A stretch of DNA of 64,000 nt from Caballeronia turbans (GTDB lineage: Bacteria; Pseudomonadota; Gammaproteobacteria; Burkholderiales; Burkholderiaceae). Positions within the stretch are counted from its first letter, which is position 1; each line of letters opens with the position of its first letter. The position numbers were made by a program, and so were the translations under genes. Below are positions 1 to 9,538 of the stretch, one piece after another. Below the pieces are notes generated by a model, which ran no database searches, was not told the origin of the DNA, and saw only the letters and a list, made by a program, of their open reading frames with translations. The stretch lies in contig FCOD02000009.1 of assembly GCA_001544655.2 (NCBI GenBank), positions 150,554 through 214,553 on the forward strand, read 5' to 3'.

Positions 1-234
1 ACAGCAGCGCGCGAGTTCGAGCAGCGTCTCGTCGTCGCGCGTGATGGCGAGCTTCAGCGCGTGCTCACCCGCGCCATGCCCCACGAGCGACAACTCGGGA
101 AACACGAGCAAACGCACGCCGCGCGCCGCGGCTTCTTCGATCACCCGCCGATGCGCCGCGGCATTCGCCGCGAGATCGCCGACGACCGTCTCGACCTGCG
201 CGGCCGCGACGAGCAAGGGTTGCGTCGCGCGCAT
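1..234 (-). CDS. carbon-nitrogen hydrolase (nitrilase superfamily), N-terminal part, cut by window edge
   Basis: Reading the minus strand from the ATG at 234 gives an open frame to the window edge (78 codons). It starts MRATQPLLVAAAQVETVVGD and continues with a helix ending in ARGVRLLVFPELSLVGHG. The PxxN-like N-terminus and the FPEL motif are typical of the nitrilase/amidase superfamily; Glu47 would be the first residue of the Glu-Lys-Cys triad, and the Lys and Cys lie outside the window. The start is 3 bases beyond the stop of the binding-protein gene, so it is the last visible gene of the ABC transporter operon and is probably co-transcribed. Such an enzyme would hydrolyse an amide or nitrile in the cytoplasm. 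The substrate cannot be told, but the context suggests a compound imported by this transporter. Confidence 0.75.
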   Translation of the reverse strand, partial: MRATQPLLVAAAQVETVVGDLAANAAAHRRVIEEAAARGVRLLVFPELSLVGHGAGEHALKLAITRDDETLLELARCC

Positions 235-237
235 GGA

Positions 238-1161
238 TCAGAGCAGGCCGGCCGACTTGAGGAACGCGCTCGATACGTCGCCGAGCGACTTCTTCTGGAC
301 GTCGACTTCGGCGTTCAGGCGCGCCATCGTTGCGTCGTCGAGCTTGGCGGACAGCGCGTTCAGGACGCCCGCGAGATTCGGGTTGGCGTCGAGTGTCGCC
401 TTGCGCGCGACCGGCGTCAGCGCATACGCCGGGAAGAAGTTCTTGTCGTCGCGCAGCACGATGAAGTCGAACGCGGGCACGCGGCCATCGGTCGTGAAGA
501 CGAGCGCGGTATCGACCTGACGATCCTTCAGCGCCTGATACGTGAGGCCCGAATCCATCCGCTTGATCTGCGCCGGCCCGAAGTGGAAGCCATATTCCTT
601 CTCGAGCGGACGCAGACCGTCGGGCCGCGCGTAGAACTCGGAATTGCACGCGAAGGTCAGCTCCTTGCCGCCGTTGAGCACCTTCGCGAGATCGCTGAGC
701 GTGGCGATGCCGAGTTTTTGCGCGACGTCGCGGTTCATCGCGAGGCCGTACGTATCGTTCGCCTTCGACGGATCGAGCCAGACGAGACCCTTCTGCGCGT
801 CGAGTTCCTTCACGCGCGCATAGGTCTGCTGCGGATCGAGCTTGTCGGTCACCTTGTTATAGGTGATCAGCGACGTGCCGGTGTATTCCCAGTACACGTC
901 CACTTGTCCGTTCTCCTGCGCCTGACGCAGCACCGTGCTGCCCATGCCGTCCTTCTTCACGACCGTGAAGCCCTTCGCCTGCAGCAGTTGCGTGGTCATC
1001 TCCGCGAGCAGCACCTGCTCGGTGAAGTTTTTCCCGCCGACGGTTATGGTCGATGCAGCCCGCGCGGACTGACCGACGCCCAGCGCGCCGACGGCGAGCG
1101 TGAACAAAGATGCGCCGAGCAGGCGCGACCACAGCTTGCGTGACAATAGCGGCTTGAACAT
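238..1161 (-). CDS. glycine betaine/osmoprotectant-type ABC transporter substrate-binding protein
   Basis: A 307-residue periplasmic binding protein of the OpuAC/OpuBC (QAT) family. It has a Sec signal peptide with a basic start, a hydrophobic core at about residues 14-30 and a probable cut after SARA. The mature part begins with the family signature GGKNFTEQ and has the DVYWEYTGTSL block that frames the ligand pocket in quaternary-amine binding proteins. The ATG at 1161 is preferred over an upstream in-frame TTG at 1188 because the signal peptide then starts properly and a GGGGAA ribosome site lies about 10 bases upstream. It lies downstream of two permease genes and the ATPase gene. The ligand is likely a betaine, choline or related cation, but the family also binds ergothioneine and other compounds, so the substrate is open. 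Confidence 0.88.
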   Translation of the reverse strand: MFKPLLSRKLWSRLLGASLFTLAVGALGVGQSARAASTITVGGKNFTEQVLLAEMTTQLLQAKGFTVVKKDGMGSTVLRQAQENGQVDVYWEYTGTSLITYNKVTDKLDPQQTYARVKELDAQKGLVWLDPSKANDTYGLAMNRDVAQKLGIATLSDLAKVLNGGKELTFACNSEFYARPDGLRPLEKEYGFHFGPAQIKRMDSGLTYQALKDRQVDTALVFTTDGRVPAFDFIVLRDDKNFFPAYALTPVARKATLDANPNLAGVLNALSAKLDDATMARLNAEVDVQKKSLGDVSSAFLKSAGLL

Positions 1162-1184
1162 GGGCTTCGGTTCCCCGAGAAGGA

Positions 1185-1901
1185 TCAACGTTGAGGACTG
1201 ACGCCGCGCGGCACCAGCCAGTGCTGAAGCTGCGCGACGAACAGATCGGTGGCGACCGCGAGCAGGGCGGTCGGGATGGCGCCGGCAAGCAACATCGAAA
1301 AATCATTCAGGTCGATGCCGGTAAAGATAAGTTCGCCGAGTCCGCCGCCGCCGACGAGAAACGCCAGCGGCGCGGTGCCCACGGTGATCGCGAGCGCGGT
1401 GCGTACGCCCGCGAGGATCACGAACATCGCGTTGGGCAGTTCGACCTTGCGGAGAATCTGCCATTGCGTCATGCCGATGCCGTTGGCCGCTTCGATCAGC
1501 GCGGGCGGCACGGCGCGGATGCCTTCGTAGGTGTTCATCGCGATGGGCAGCAGCGTGGCGAGCCACAGCGCGAGAATCGCGGGCTTCGCGCCGATGCCGA
1601 ACGCGCTCATCGCGAGCGCGAGAATCGCGAGTTTCGGCACTGCCTGACCTGCGTTGAGCGCGAACATCACGAACTGTGCGGCGCGGCCGTTCGCCGGGCG
1701 GCTCAGCCAGATGCCGACCGGCACCGCGACGACGATCGCCGCAACGCCTGCGATCAGCACCATCAGCATTTGCTGGCCGGCCTGATACACGATGTCCGCG
1801 CGATACTGGCCGATCGACGCGAACCAGTTGTCCGCATGCGCCGATGCGCTGAGCACTGCCGTCAGCGAGCCGGTAGCGATGCGGGCGGCGCGTCCGTTCA
1901 T
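1185..1901 (-). CDS. osmoprotectant-type ABC transporter permease (second)
   Basis: A 238-residue inner-membrane permease of the BPD_transp_1/OpuBB type with about five or six membrane segments. The EAA loop that contacts the ATPase is visible as ALIEAANGIGMTQWQILRKV followed by ELPNA, and the GGGGLGELIFTGI block near the C-terminus is typical. Its ATG at 1901 overlaps the ATPase stop by four bases (ATGA), which indicates translational coupling. An N-terminal segment with a possible signal-like stretch (AVLSASAHADNW) precedes the first core membrane span. It pairs with the other permease of the operon to form a heterodimeric channel. Confidence 0.88.
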   Translation of the reverse strand: MNGRAARIATGSLTAVLSASAHADNWFASIGQYRADIVYQAGQQMLMVLIAGVAAIVVAVPVGIWLSRPANGRAAQFVMFALNAGQAVPKLAILALAMSAFGIGAKPAILALWLATLLPIAMNTYEGIRAVPPALIEAANGIGMTQWQILRKVELPNAMFVILAGVRTALAITVGTAPLAFLVGGGGLGELIFTGIDLNDFSMLLAGAIPTALLAVATDLFVAQLQHWLVPRGVSPQR

Positions 1902-3088
1902 CGCGCACCTCCGAGCACGAGCGCGGGTTCGGGCGCATCGGGCGTGGCAGCGGGAACATGCGGCGACGCCTCGCCCGACGCGCACGCCGCGCGCGCCATC
2001 AGCGCGATGCGTTCGTGCGTCACATAACCGATGAAGCGCCCGTCGGCATCGACGCCCGGCAGCCACGTCGCGCCGTGCGCGAGCAGCATCGACATGACGG
2101 AGCGCAGGTCGTCGGTCGCACGTGCCAGGGCAGGCAGCGGGCGCAGTTGCGCGGCTTCGAGCGTGGCACCGCCAGCGGCGAGTTCCATCGAACCGATATG
2201 ACCCACGGGCTTGTCTTGCGCATCGAGCACGACGAGCGTGTCGGCCAGGTGATCGCGCAGCAGCGCACGCGCATCCGCGCTCGAAAAGCCCAAACGCGCG
2301 ACGCGTGCCGGTTCCAGCGCCGCATCGGCTGCGCGCATCAGGCGAAGGCGCTTCAATGCGCGGTCGGCGCCGACGAAATCCGCGACGAACGCGCTTGCCG
2401 GGCGCGCCAGCAGCTCGTCCGGGCTCGCCATCTGCTCTATCTTGCCGTCGCGAAAGATGGCCACCTTGTCGCCCATCTTCATCGCCTCGTCGATGTCGTG
2501 GCTCACGAACATCACGGTCTTTCTCAGGCTCTTCTGGATGTGGCGGAATTCGTCCTGAATCGACGTGCGGTTGATCGGATCGATCGCGCCGAACGGCTCG
2601 TCCATCAGCATCACCGGCGGATCGGCGGCGAGCGCCCGCGCCACGCCGACGCGCTGCTGCTGTCCGCCTGACAGATCGCGCGGATAGCACGGCATGAAGG
2701 TCGCCGGATCGAGCGATACCATCGCCAGCAGTGTTTCCGTGCGCTCGCGGATGCGCGCCTTGTCCCAGCCGAGCATCTGCGGCACGAGCGCGATGTTTTC
2801 CGCCACCGTCATGTTCGGGAAGAGGCCGACCTGCTGGATCGCATAGCCGATGCGCCGCCGCAGCTCGACGATGTCGAAGCCGGCCGTATCGACACCGCCG
2901 ATCAGGATCTGGCCCGACGTCGGCTGCACGAGCCGGTTGATCATCTTGAGCGTCGTGGTCTTGCCGCAGCCGGACGGCCCGAGCAGCACGCACAGTTCGC
3001 CTTCTTCGACCGTCATCGAGATGTCGTCGACGACCGGCTTTGCGCCGCGCAACGCAAAGCGCTTGGTCAGGTTTCGAAGCTCGATCAT
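1898..3088 (-). CDS. osmoprotectant-type ABC transporter ATP-binding protein with C-terminal CBS domain
   Basis: A 396-residue ATPase of the ProV/OpuCA class. Walker A is GPSGCGKTTT (about residues 38-47), the signature is LSGGQQQRV and Walker B is VMLMDEPFGAID, followed by the FVSHD switch histidine. Beyond residue 240 the protein continues with CBS-domain sequence (HLADTLVVLDAQDKPVGHIG and ADGRFIGYVTHERI). In OpuA-type systems this part senses ionic strength or nucleotides. The real start is the ATG at 3088, which overlaps the upstream permease stop as ATGA. It drives uptake by the flanking permeases and the downstream binding protein. Confidence 0.92.
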   Translation of the reverse strand: MIELRNLTKRFALRGAKPVVDDISMTVEEGELCVLLGPSGCGKTTTLKMINRLVQPTSGQILIGGVDTAGFDIVELRRRIGYAIQQVGLFPNMTVAENIALVPQMLGWDKARIRERTETLLAMVSLDPATFMPCYPRDLSGGQQQRVGVARALAADPPVMLMDEPFGAIDPINRTSIQDEFRHIQKSLRKTVMFVSHDIDEAMKMGDKVAIFRDGKIEQMASPDELLARPASAFVADFVGADRALKRLRLMRAADAALEPARVARLGFSSADARALLRDHLADTLVVLDAQDKPVGHIGSMELAAGGATLEAAQLRPLPALARATDDLRSVMSMLLAHGATWLPGVDADGRFIGYVTHERIALMARAACASGEASPHVPAATPDAPEPALVLGGAR

Positions 3089-3828
3089 CGTCCCTCCGCC
3101 GGGGTGGCTGCCGCATTGACGAGAGGCGCCGCGAGCGGCGGCTGCAGCCCGCCGCGCCGCCAGAGGAAGCGCACCCGGCGCGGGCGCATGCCTTCCGGCG
3201 TAAGACGCCATTGCAGGGCGGCGAGGCCCAGATCGGCGAGGATCGCGAGCAGCGCGACGATCACCGCGCCCGCTACGAGCTGGCGCGGGTCCGACTGCGA
3301 GATGCCGCGGCTGATGAGCCGCCCGAGCCCGCCCGCGCCGATATACGTCGCGATCGCCGCGATACCGATGTTCATCACCACGGCCATGCGCACGCCCGCC
3401 ATGATGATCGGCACGGCGATCGGCATTTCGACGCGATACAGCCGCTGCCACGGCGTCATCCCCATGCCGAGCGCGGCTTCGCGCAGAGCGGGGTCGAGGT
3501 TGCGGATCGCGGCGTAGGTGTTGCGCAGGATGGGCAACTGGGAATAGAGAAATAGCGCGATGGCGGCGGGCAGAAAGCCGATGCCCTGGCCGATCAGCGA
3601 CAGCACCGGAATCAGCAGGCCGAAAAGCGCGATGGATGGAATCGTCATCAGCATCGCGGCGGTGTAGAGCACGACGCGGGCGAGCCGCTCATCGAGCGTG
3701 ATGACGATGCCGAGCGCGACGCCCGTCACGATCGCGCAGCCGACCCCGGCCAGCACGAGCAGCATGTGATCGACGAGCATATGCCCGATCGATGCCGCGT
3801 TATTCCAGATGAAAACCAGTGTATCCAC
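3085..3828 (-). CDS. osmoprotectant-type ABC transporter permease (first gene of the operon)
   Basis: A 247-residue membrane protein of the same permease family as the second permease. It has the EAA-type loop (ALREAALGMGMTPWQRLYRV) and the C-terminal GAGGLGRLISRGI block. I chose the GTG at 3828 because a strong GGGAGG ribosome site lies 7 bases upstream and the preceding in-frame residues do not look like permease sequence. The last 25 residues or so are basic and proline-rich (PRRVRFLWRRGG), an unusual cytoplasmic tail. It is the first gene of a five-gene unit with ATGA overlaps. The 299 bases between it and the divergent LysR gene must contain the promoters. Confidence 0.87.
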   Translation of the reverse strand: MDTLVFIWNNAASIGHMLVDHMLLVLAGVGCAIVTGVALGIVITLDERLARVVLYTAAMLMTIPSIALFGLLIPVLSLIGQGIGFLPAAIALFLYSQLPILRNTYAAIRNLDPALREAALGMGMTPWQRLYRVEMPIAVPIIMAGVRMAVVMNIGIAAIATYIGAGGLGRLISRGISQSDPRQLVAGAVIVALLAILADLGLAALQWRLTPEGMRPRRVRFLWRRGGLQPPLAAPLVNAAATPAEGR

Positions 3829-4127
3829 TGCGGCCCTCCCGCGCACCGATGCCAGCGTTGGTCGAATGTAACGGGCCAAAATCGGCTGGACCGACACAAA
3901 CTCGACATCTACTGTCACCAATCCGACTCGGCCTGTGCGACCGCACACGACGCCCGCGCATCGTGGGTCGTGACGTGCGAATATTTAGCATAAGACAAAC
4001 TGATGGTCGTCATCGGCGGTTTGCTGATGACGCCAGGGCCATCCCCCGAAAGGCGCATGATGAGCGCCGCGCCGCGCCGCGCCGCGGTTTCCAGATCCAA
4101 TGCACCAGGCAGCATCACGGAGTCTCG

Positions 4128-5108
4128 ATGAGACGCACCCCATCACCGCTCGACCTGCGCGCGCTGCAGGCTTTCGTCGCCGTTTGCGAGACCGGCTCGA
4201 TGACCGCGGCTGCACGCCGCCTTGGTTTGAGCCAGAGCGCGGTGAGCCAGTCGATCGCATCGCTCGAACGCGAGCAGGGCACGGCGCTGTTCGATCGCGA
4301 CAGCCGTCCGCCGCGTCCGAACCGCGCCGGGCGCGCGCTGCTCGAACTCGCGGGTCCGCTGCTCGATCACGCGCAGATGGTGAGCGCGCGCATCGGCGAT
4401 GCGTCGCTTGCGGGCGCGTTGCCGTTGCGGCTCGGCTGTGTCGATTCCTTCGCGGCAACGGTCGGCCCTGAACTGATCCGCGCGATGTCCGGCTCGGCGC
4501 GGCAGATCTCGTTATGGTCGGGTTTGACGCCCGGCCTGTCGGCGCAGATGCACGCGCGCGAAGTCGATGTCGTCGTCTGCACGCAGACCGCGTTGAATGA
4601 CGCGCGCATCGTCGAAGTGCCGTTGTTTTCGGAGGCGTTCGTGGCCGTGGTATCGCGCCGCTGGCTCGAAGAGCGCGAGCCGCTTCGACACGATGCGTCG
4701 GCGTGGCGCACGCTCGCCGATGAGCTGCCGCTGATCCGCTATACCGCGCGCTCCGTCATCGGCCAGCAGGTCGATCGCTTCGCGCGGCATCTCGGCATCG
4801 AAAGCCCGCGCCGTTTCGAATTCGACGCAACCGATCCGCTGCTGAGCCTCGTCAGCGCGAAACTCGGTTTCGCCATTTCGACGCCCTTGTGTCTCTGGCA
4901 GGCGCGGCATTATCTCGACGCGATCGCCGTATTGCCGCTGCCCGAAGGACGTCTCGCGCGACGCGAGTTTTTCGTGCTGCATCGGCAAGGGGAATGGGAC
5001 GATTTCGTCGATGAGACCGTCACGCTCACGCGCCGCGTGCTCGATCACCTGATTCGTCCCGCACTCACGCGCGCCGTGCCGACGCTGCCGGACGATGCGC
5101 TGTTATGA
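4128..5108 (+). CDS. LysR-family transcriptional regulator
   Basis: A 326-residue LysR regulator. The winged helix-turn-helix covers about residues 5-65 (LDLRALQAFVAVCETGSMTA, then LGLSQSAVSQSIASLE). A type 2 periplasmic-binding-like effector domain follows. The ATG at 4128 has an ACGGAG ribosome site just upstream. It is divergent from the ABC uptake operon and 39 bases upstream of the deformylase-like gene on the same strand, so it probably controls both. The effector is unknown, but a transported amine or its formyl/amide product is a reasonable guess. Confidence 0.88.
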   Translation: MRRTPSPLDLRALQAFVAVCETGSMTAAARRLGLSQSAVSQSIASLEREQGTALFDRDSRPPRPNRAGRALLELAGPLLDHAQMVSARIGDASLAGALPLRLGCVDSFAATVGPELIRAMSGSARQISLWSGLTPGLSAQMHAREVDVVVCTQTALNDARIVEVPLFSEAFVAVVSRRWLEEREPLRHDASAWRTLADELPLIRYTARSVIGQQVDRFARHLGIESPRRFEFDATDPLLSLVSAKLGFAISTPLCLWQARHYLDAIAVLPLPEGRLARREFFVLHRQGEWDDFVDETVTLTRRVLDHLIRPALTRAVPTLPDDALL

Positions 5109-5147
5109 CTTCCTTGTCGCAAACCACTTCACAATCGACATCATTCA

Positions 5148-5945
5148 ATGGACGATCTCTACACGCTCGAACGCGGCGATGGGCCGCTGCTGCTCTCGAT
5201 CCCGCACCTCGGCACGATCATCCCCGACGATCTGCGCGACCGGTACACGGATATCGCGCTGACGGTTGCCGACACCGACTGGCACCTCGACCGGCTCTAT
5301 GCGTTCGCGCAGCAGCTCGGCGCAACGATCCTCGGCGCACGCATGTCGCGCTATGTGATCGATCTCAACCGGCCTTCGTCCGATGAAAGCCTTTATCCAG
5401 GGCAGACGACGACCGGCCTGTGCCCCGATCTGACGTTCCGTGGCGAGCCGGTGTACCGCGAAGGCTGCGTACCCGATGCCGCCGAAAAACAGCGTCGCGT
5501 CGCGAAGTACTGGAAGCCGTATCACGACAGGATCGTCGTCGAGCTTGCGCGCCTTCGCGAGCGGCACGCCAATGTGCTGCTGTGGGAAGCGCATTCGATT
5601 GCGAGCGTGTTGCCTCGTCTGTTCGACGGCAAGCTGCCGGACCTGAACATCGGCACGCAGGATGGCCGCACGGCGGCGGCATCGGTGATGAAAGCCGTGA
5701 CGGATGCGGCCGCGCGGAGCGATTACTCATGGATCGCGAACGGACGTTTCAAAGGCGGCTTCATCACGCGGAACTATGCGGCGCCGCAGGACGGGATTCA
5801 CGCCGTGCAACTGGAGATGTGCCAGTCCGCCTACATGGACGAAGCACCCCCGTTCGATTACCTGCCGGCAAAAGCCGAAGCGATCCAGCCGACGCTGCGC
5901 GATATGGTCGGCGGCGCGCTCGACGCTGTCGTGGCGTTGTCCTGA
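5148..5945 (+). CDS. hutG: N-formylglutamate deformylase-like amidohydrolase (HutG family)
   Basis: A 265-residue protein of the N-formylglutamate amidohydrolase family, full length for HutG (about 265). It shows the N-terminal SIPHLGTIIPDDL, the TDWHLDRLY block, the SRYVIDLNR motif and LLWEAHSI, which carry the metal-binding and substrate-binding residues of the family. HutG cleaves N-formylglutamate to glutamate and formate at the end of one histidine degradation route. No hutU/hutH/hutF is seen here. The gene sits beside a LysR gene and opposite a betaine-type importer with a nitrilase-like gene, so it may act on another N-formyl or N-acyl amino acid. The family call is firm; the substrate is not. 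Confidence 0.83.
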   Translation: MDDLYTLERGDGPLLLSIPHLGTIIPDDLRDRYTDIALTVADTDWHLDRLYAFAQQLGATILGARMSRYVIDLNRPSSDESLYPGQTTTGLCPDLTFRGEPVYREGCVPDAAEKQRRVAKYWKPYHDRIVVELARLRERHANVLLWEAHSIASVLPRLFDGKLPDLNIGTQDGRTAAASVMKAVTDAAARSDYSWIANGRFKGGFITRNYAAPQDGIHAVQLEMCQSAYMDEAPPFDYLPAKAEAIQPTLRDMVGGALDAVVALS

Positions 5946-6239
5946 GGCGTCGGCGGGCCGTTCGGGATAGCGCGCCGACTCCGCCAGCGGAGCCGATCAC
6001 GCCGCGGCGCGAACTAGTCGAGCTCCGCGCCCTCGGCTCGGAATGAGGGTGATGGTCGCGATGACATCGACGATATGGACGCACTTTCGTCAGATAGCCC
6101 GGCATGCTGTCTGCGGCGGTGAACGCATCGATTCATGCGACAATCGAGCCCGCAAGAAATACAGGCAATGGGCTCTGGAGATACACGTGACCACGCGAGC
6201 GACGAGCTTCTGACGACGCTCGAGAGCGAGATCGCATTG

Positions 6240-6436
6240 CGGGCTGGCGGGGACGCAGCGTGATCGGCGCCTCCGATGCGAGCTGCCGCAGCGCCTCGCG
6301 GACCGGCGTGCGCGAGCATGCGAAGCGCTCGGAAAAGCTCGGTTTCCTCCAGCCGCGAACCGGGCGGCAGCCGCCCCGACACGCCGGGGCGAAGCGTGCC
6401 GCCATTTCCGGTTACGCTTGTCATTTGTCCGGCCAT
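6240..6436 (-). pseudogene. GntR-family regulator, N-terminal remnant (frameshifted)
   Basis: On the minus strand one frame reads GRLPPGSRLEETEL (about 6376-6335). The next frame continues at once with SERFACSRTPVREALRQLAS and then EAPITLRP (6333-6255). Joined, this is the canonical GntR winged-helix start. The join needs one T removed from the TTTT run near 6336. After about 65 residues the similarity ends and no FCD or UTRA effector domain is present between here and hutG. It is therefore a dead stub of a regulator. Its original target is unknown; argG next to it is divergent and intact. Confidence 0.7.
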
Positions 6437-6478
6437 CGCGGACTCGATAGTCCGACCAGTTTTCCATTAATCGATTAG

Positions 6479-7822
<1,344 letters not shown>

Positions 7823-7861
7823 CGTTCAAGGTTTCTTCGCGGTTTCGCTGAAGTACACGAG

Positions 7862-7896
7862 CGGCCATCGGTCTTCGCACCGGTGGCCGTTTTTTT
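7862..7896 (+). terminator. rho-independent terminator of argG
   Basis: An 11-base-pair stem (CGGCCATCGGT with ACCGGTGGCCG, one G-U pair) closes a six-base loop CTTCGC and is followed at once by seven T. It begins 40 bases after the argG stop. Confidence 0.88.
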
Positions 7897-7986
7897 GTGC
7901 CCGCCGAGTTCGTGCCTGCCTCTGCTTCGTATAGACGGGCTCGCACTGTGTCGCAAGTTGCGAGCTTGCGGGCGTCGCGCAGCGAT

Positions 7987-9201
7987 TCAGCGACGCCGGC
8001 GTTGGTGAACTGAAGAAAGTAGCAGGATGGTCGCGACGCAAAACCCCGCACCGACATAGAACGTCGCTGCTGCACTCACCCGATCCCATATCGCTCCAGC
8101 GAGAATGCTGGACAGCAACGTAACGCCCCCGCTAAACAGGTTGAAGAAGCCGAACGCCGTGCCGCGCGAGTCAGCCGGCGCAGCGTGGGCAACCATGGTC
8201 GCGAGGAGACCCTGTGTCATGCCCATATGCATCCCCCATAGGACGACGCCCGCAAGCACGAAGCCCCAATGCGCACTCTGCGCGAGCATGATGTCAGCGG
8301 CGCAAAGCACGAGAAGTCCACCGATCAGCAGACGCGTATGGCTGACTCTATCCGCGAGCTTGCCGAACGGATAGGCACAAATCGCGTACACGACATTCAT
8401 CGCGACCATGACGAGCGGAACGAGCGCCACTTGCACGCCGCTTCCCATCGCACGGAGAACCAGAAACGCCTCGCTGAAGCGCGCCAGTGAGAACACCGCA
8501 CCGATGGTGACGACCCACCAATAGCCGCTGCCTAGTTCGACGAGCTTCTGCCAGCGGATCGGATTGGTGGCTTTGGCGCCTTCGGTGCCAGGCGCGTGCT
8601 CGGGCTCCTTGATGCCGAATGCGAGCAGTGCGACCGCAAGCACTCCCGGTATGACCGCGATCCAGAATGCGAGGCGATAGTTGTCCGACCAGGCGAGCAT
8701 GATCCAGACGGCGAGCAGCGGGCCGAGGAATGCACCGACGGTATCGAGAGACTGACGCAAACCGTACGCAGCGCCGCGCAGATGCGGCGGCGTCACGTCA
8801 GCCACGAGCGCGTCCCGTGGCGCCCCTCTGATGCCTTTCCCTACTCGATCCATGACGCGCGCGCCCACGACGACGCCGATCGTCGGCGCTACTGCGAACA
8901 GAGGCTTGCTCAGTGCCCCGAGCCCATAGCCCGCGACGGCGAGCCATTTGCGATTCCGGAGATAGTCGCTCAGCGCGCCGGAGAACACCTTGACGACAGG
9001 CGCCGTTGCCTCCGCGATGCCTTCGATGACGCCAATCGTCGTGGCACTCGCGCCGAGGCTCGCCATCATGAACATTGGCAGAAGGCTATGGATGATCTCC
9101 GACGAGACGTCCATGAGCAGGCTGACGCATCCGAGCACCCAGACGCTGCGAGGGATCTGGTGAAGAACGCCTGGTCTTTGTCGGCTTTTTATTCTTGGCA
9201 T
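7987..9201 (-). CDS. MFS transporter, possibly metal or drug exporter
   Basis: A 404-residue major facilitator protein with about 12 membrane segments. The loop 2-3 motif appears as SGALSDYLRNRKW, and the GARVMDRVGKGIRGAPRDAL block after helix 4 is characteristic of one MFS subfamily that includes NreB-like exporters. The chosen start is the ATG at 9201 (MPRIKSRQRPG); an ATG at 9261 is possible but would add unlike sequence and overlap the divergent reading frame. A CsoR/FrmR-type repressor stub begins 58 bases away on the other strand. That pairing is usual for nickel, cobalt, copper or formaldehyde-responsive exporters, but since the repressor is broken the exporter may be expressed without control. 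Confidence 0.78.
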   Translation of the reverse strand: MPRIKSRQRPGVLHQIPRSVWVLGCVSLLMDVSSEIIHSLLPMFMMASLGASATTIGVIEGIAEATAPVVKVFSGALSDYLRNRKWLAVAGYGLGALSKPLFAVAPTIGVVVGARVMDRVGKGIRGAPRDALVADVTPPHLRGAAYGLRQSLDTVGAFLGPLLAVWIMLAWSDNYRLAFWIAVIPGVLAVALLAFGIKEPEHAPGTEGAKATNPIRWQKLVELGSGYWWVVTIGAVFSLARFSEAFLVLRAMGSGVQVALVPLVMVAMNVVYAICAYPFGKLADRVSHTRLLIGGLLVLCAADIMLAQSAHWGFVLAGVVLWGMHMGMTQGLLATMVAHAAPADSRGTAFGFFNLFSGGVTLLSSILAGAIWDRVSAAATFYVGAGFCVATILLLSSVHQRRRR

Positions 9202-9259
9202 GCAACACGGGTTCAGCTGGAAGTGACACTCACCCCTTACGTTATACGCAATATCGTGC

Positions 9260-9484
9260 ATGCATACATCGAAGGATGAGGCGCGGCTAATGGCCCGCGT
9301 TCGCCGGATCAAAGGGCAGGCCGAGGCACTCATACGAAACGAGATGAGAGGAACCCCACGCACGGTGTTTCAAGGTGATATCCGCGATTTCAGCAGAATC
9401 GGGTGCGCGGTTTATCCACATACTTCAAGAAGTCCCGCCGCCACACGGCGATGCGGCATTACCGGGATGGGCAAAGGCGCGTGA
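9260..9484 (+). pseudogene. CsoR/FrmR-family metal-sensitive repressor, N-terminal stub
   Basis: The first 24 codons read MHTSKDEARLMARVRRIKGQ followed by AEAL, a close match to the N-terminal helix of DUF156 repressors (CsoR, RcnR, FrmR). After codon 24 the frame diverges: the Cys-His-Cys metal or aldehyde site and helices 2-3 are gone, and the remaining 50 codons are unrelated. No continuation in other frames was seen. It is divergent from the MFS gene, the usual arrangement for such a pair. The 58-base gap holds a C-tract (CACCCC, about 9229-9234) that could be an old operator; this is weak. Confidence 0.72.
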
Positions 9485-9538
9485 CAAGTCGCGCTGCCAC
9501 GGGGATGATGACATTGGAGAAATAGCAGAGATTCTGCG

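Noticed and set aside
61-1143. Long plus-strand frame opposite the binding-protein gene
   Set aside because: It is an arginine-rich shadow of the minus-strand gene; GC-rich DNA keeps the opposite strand open.
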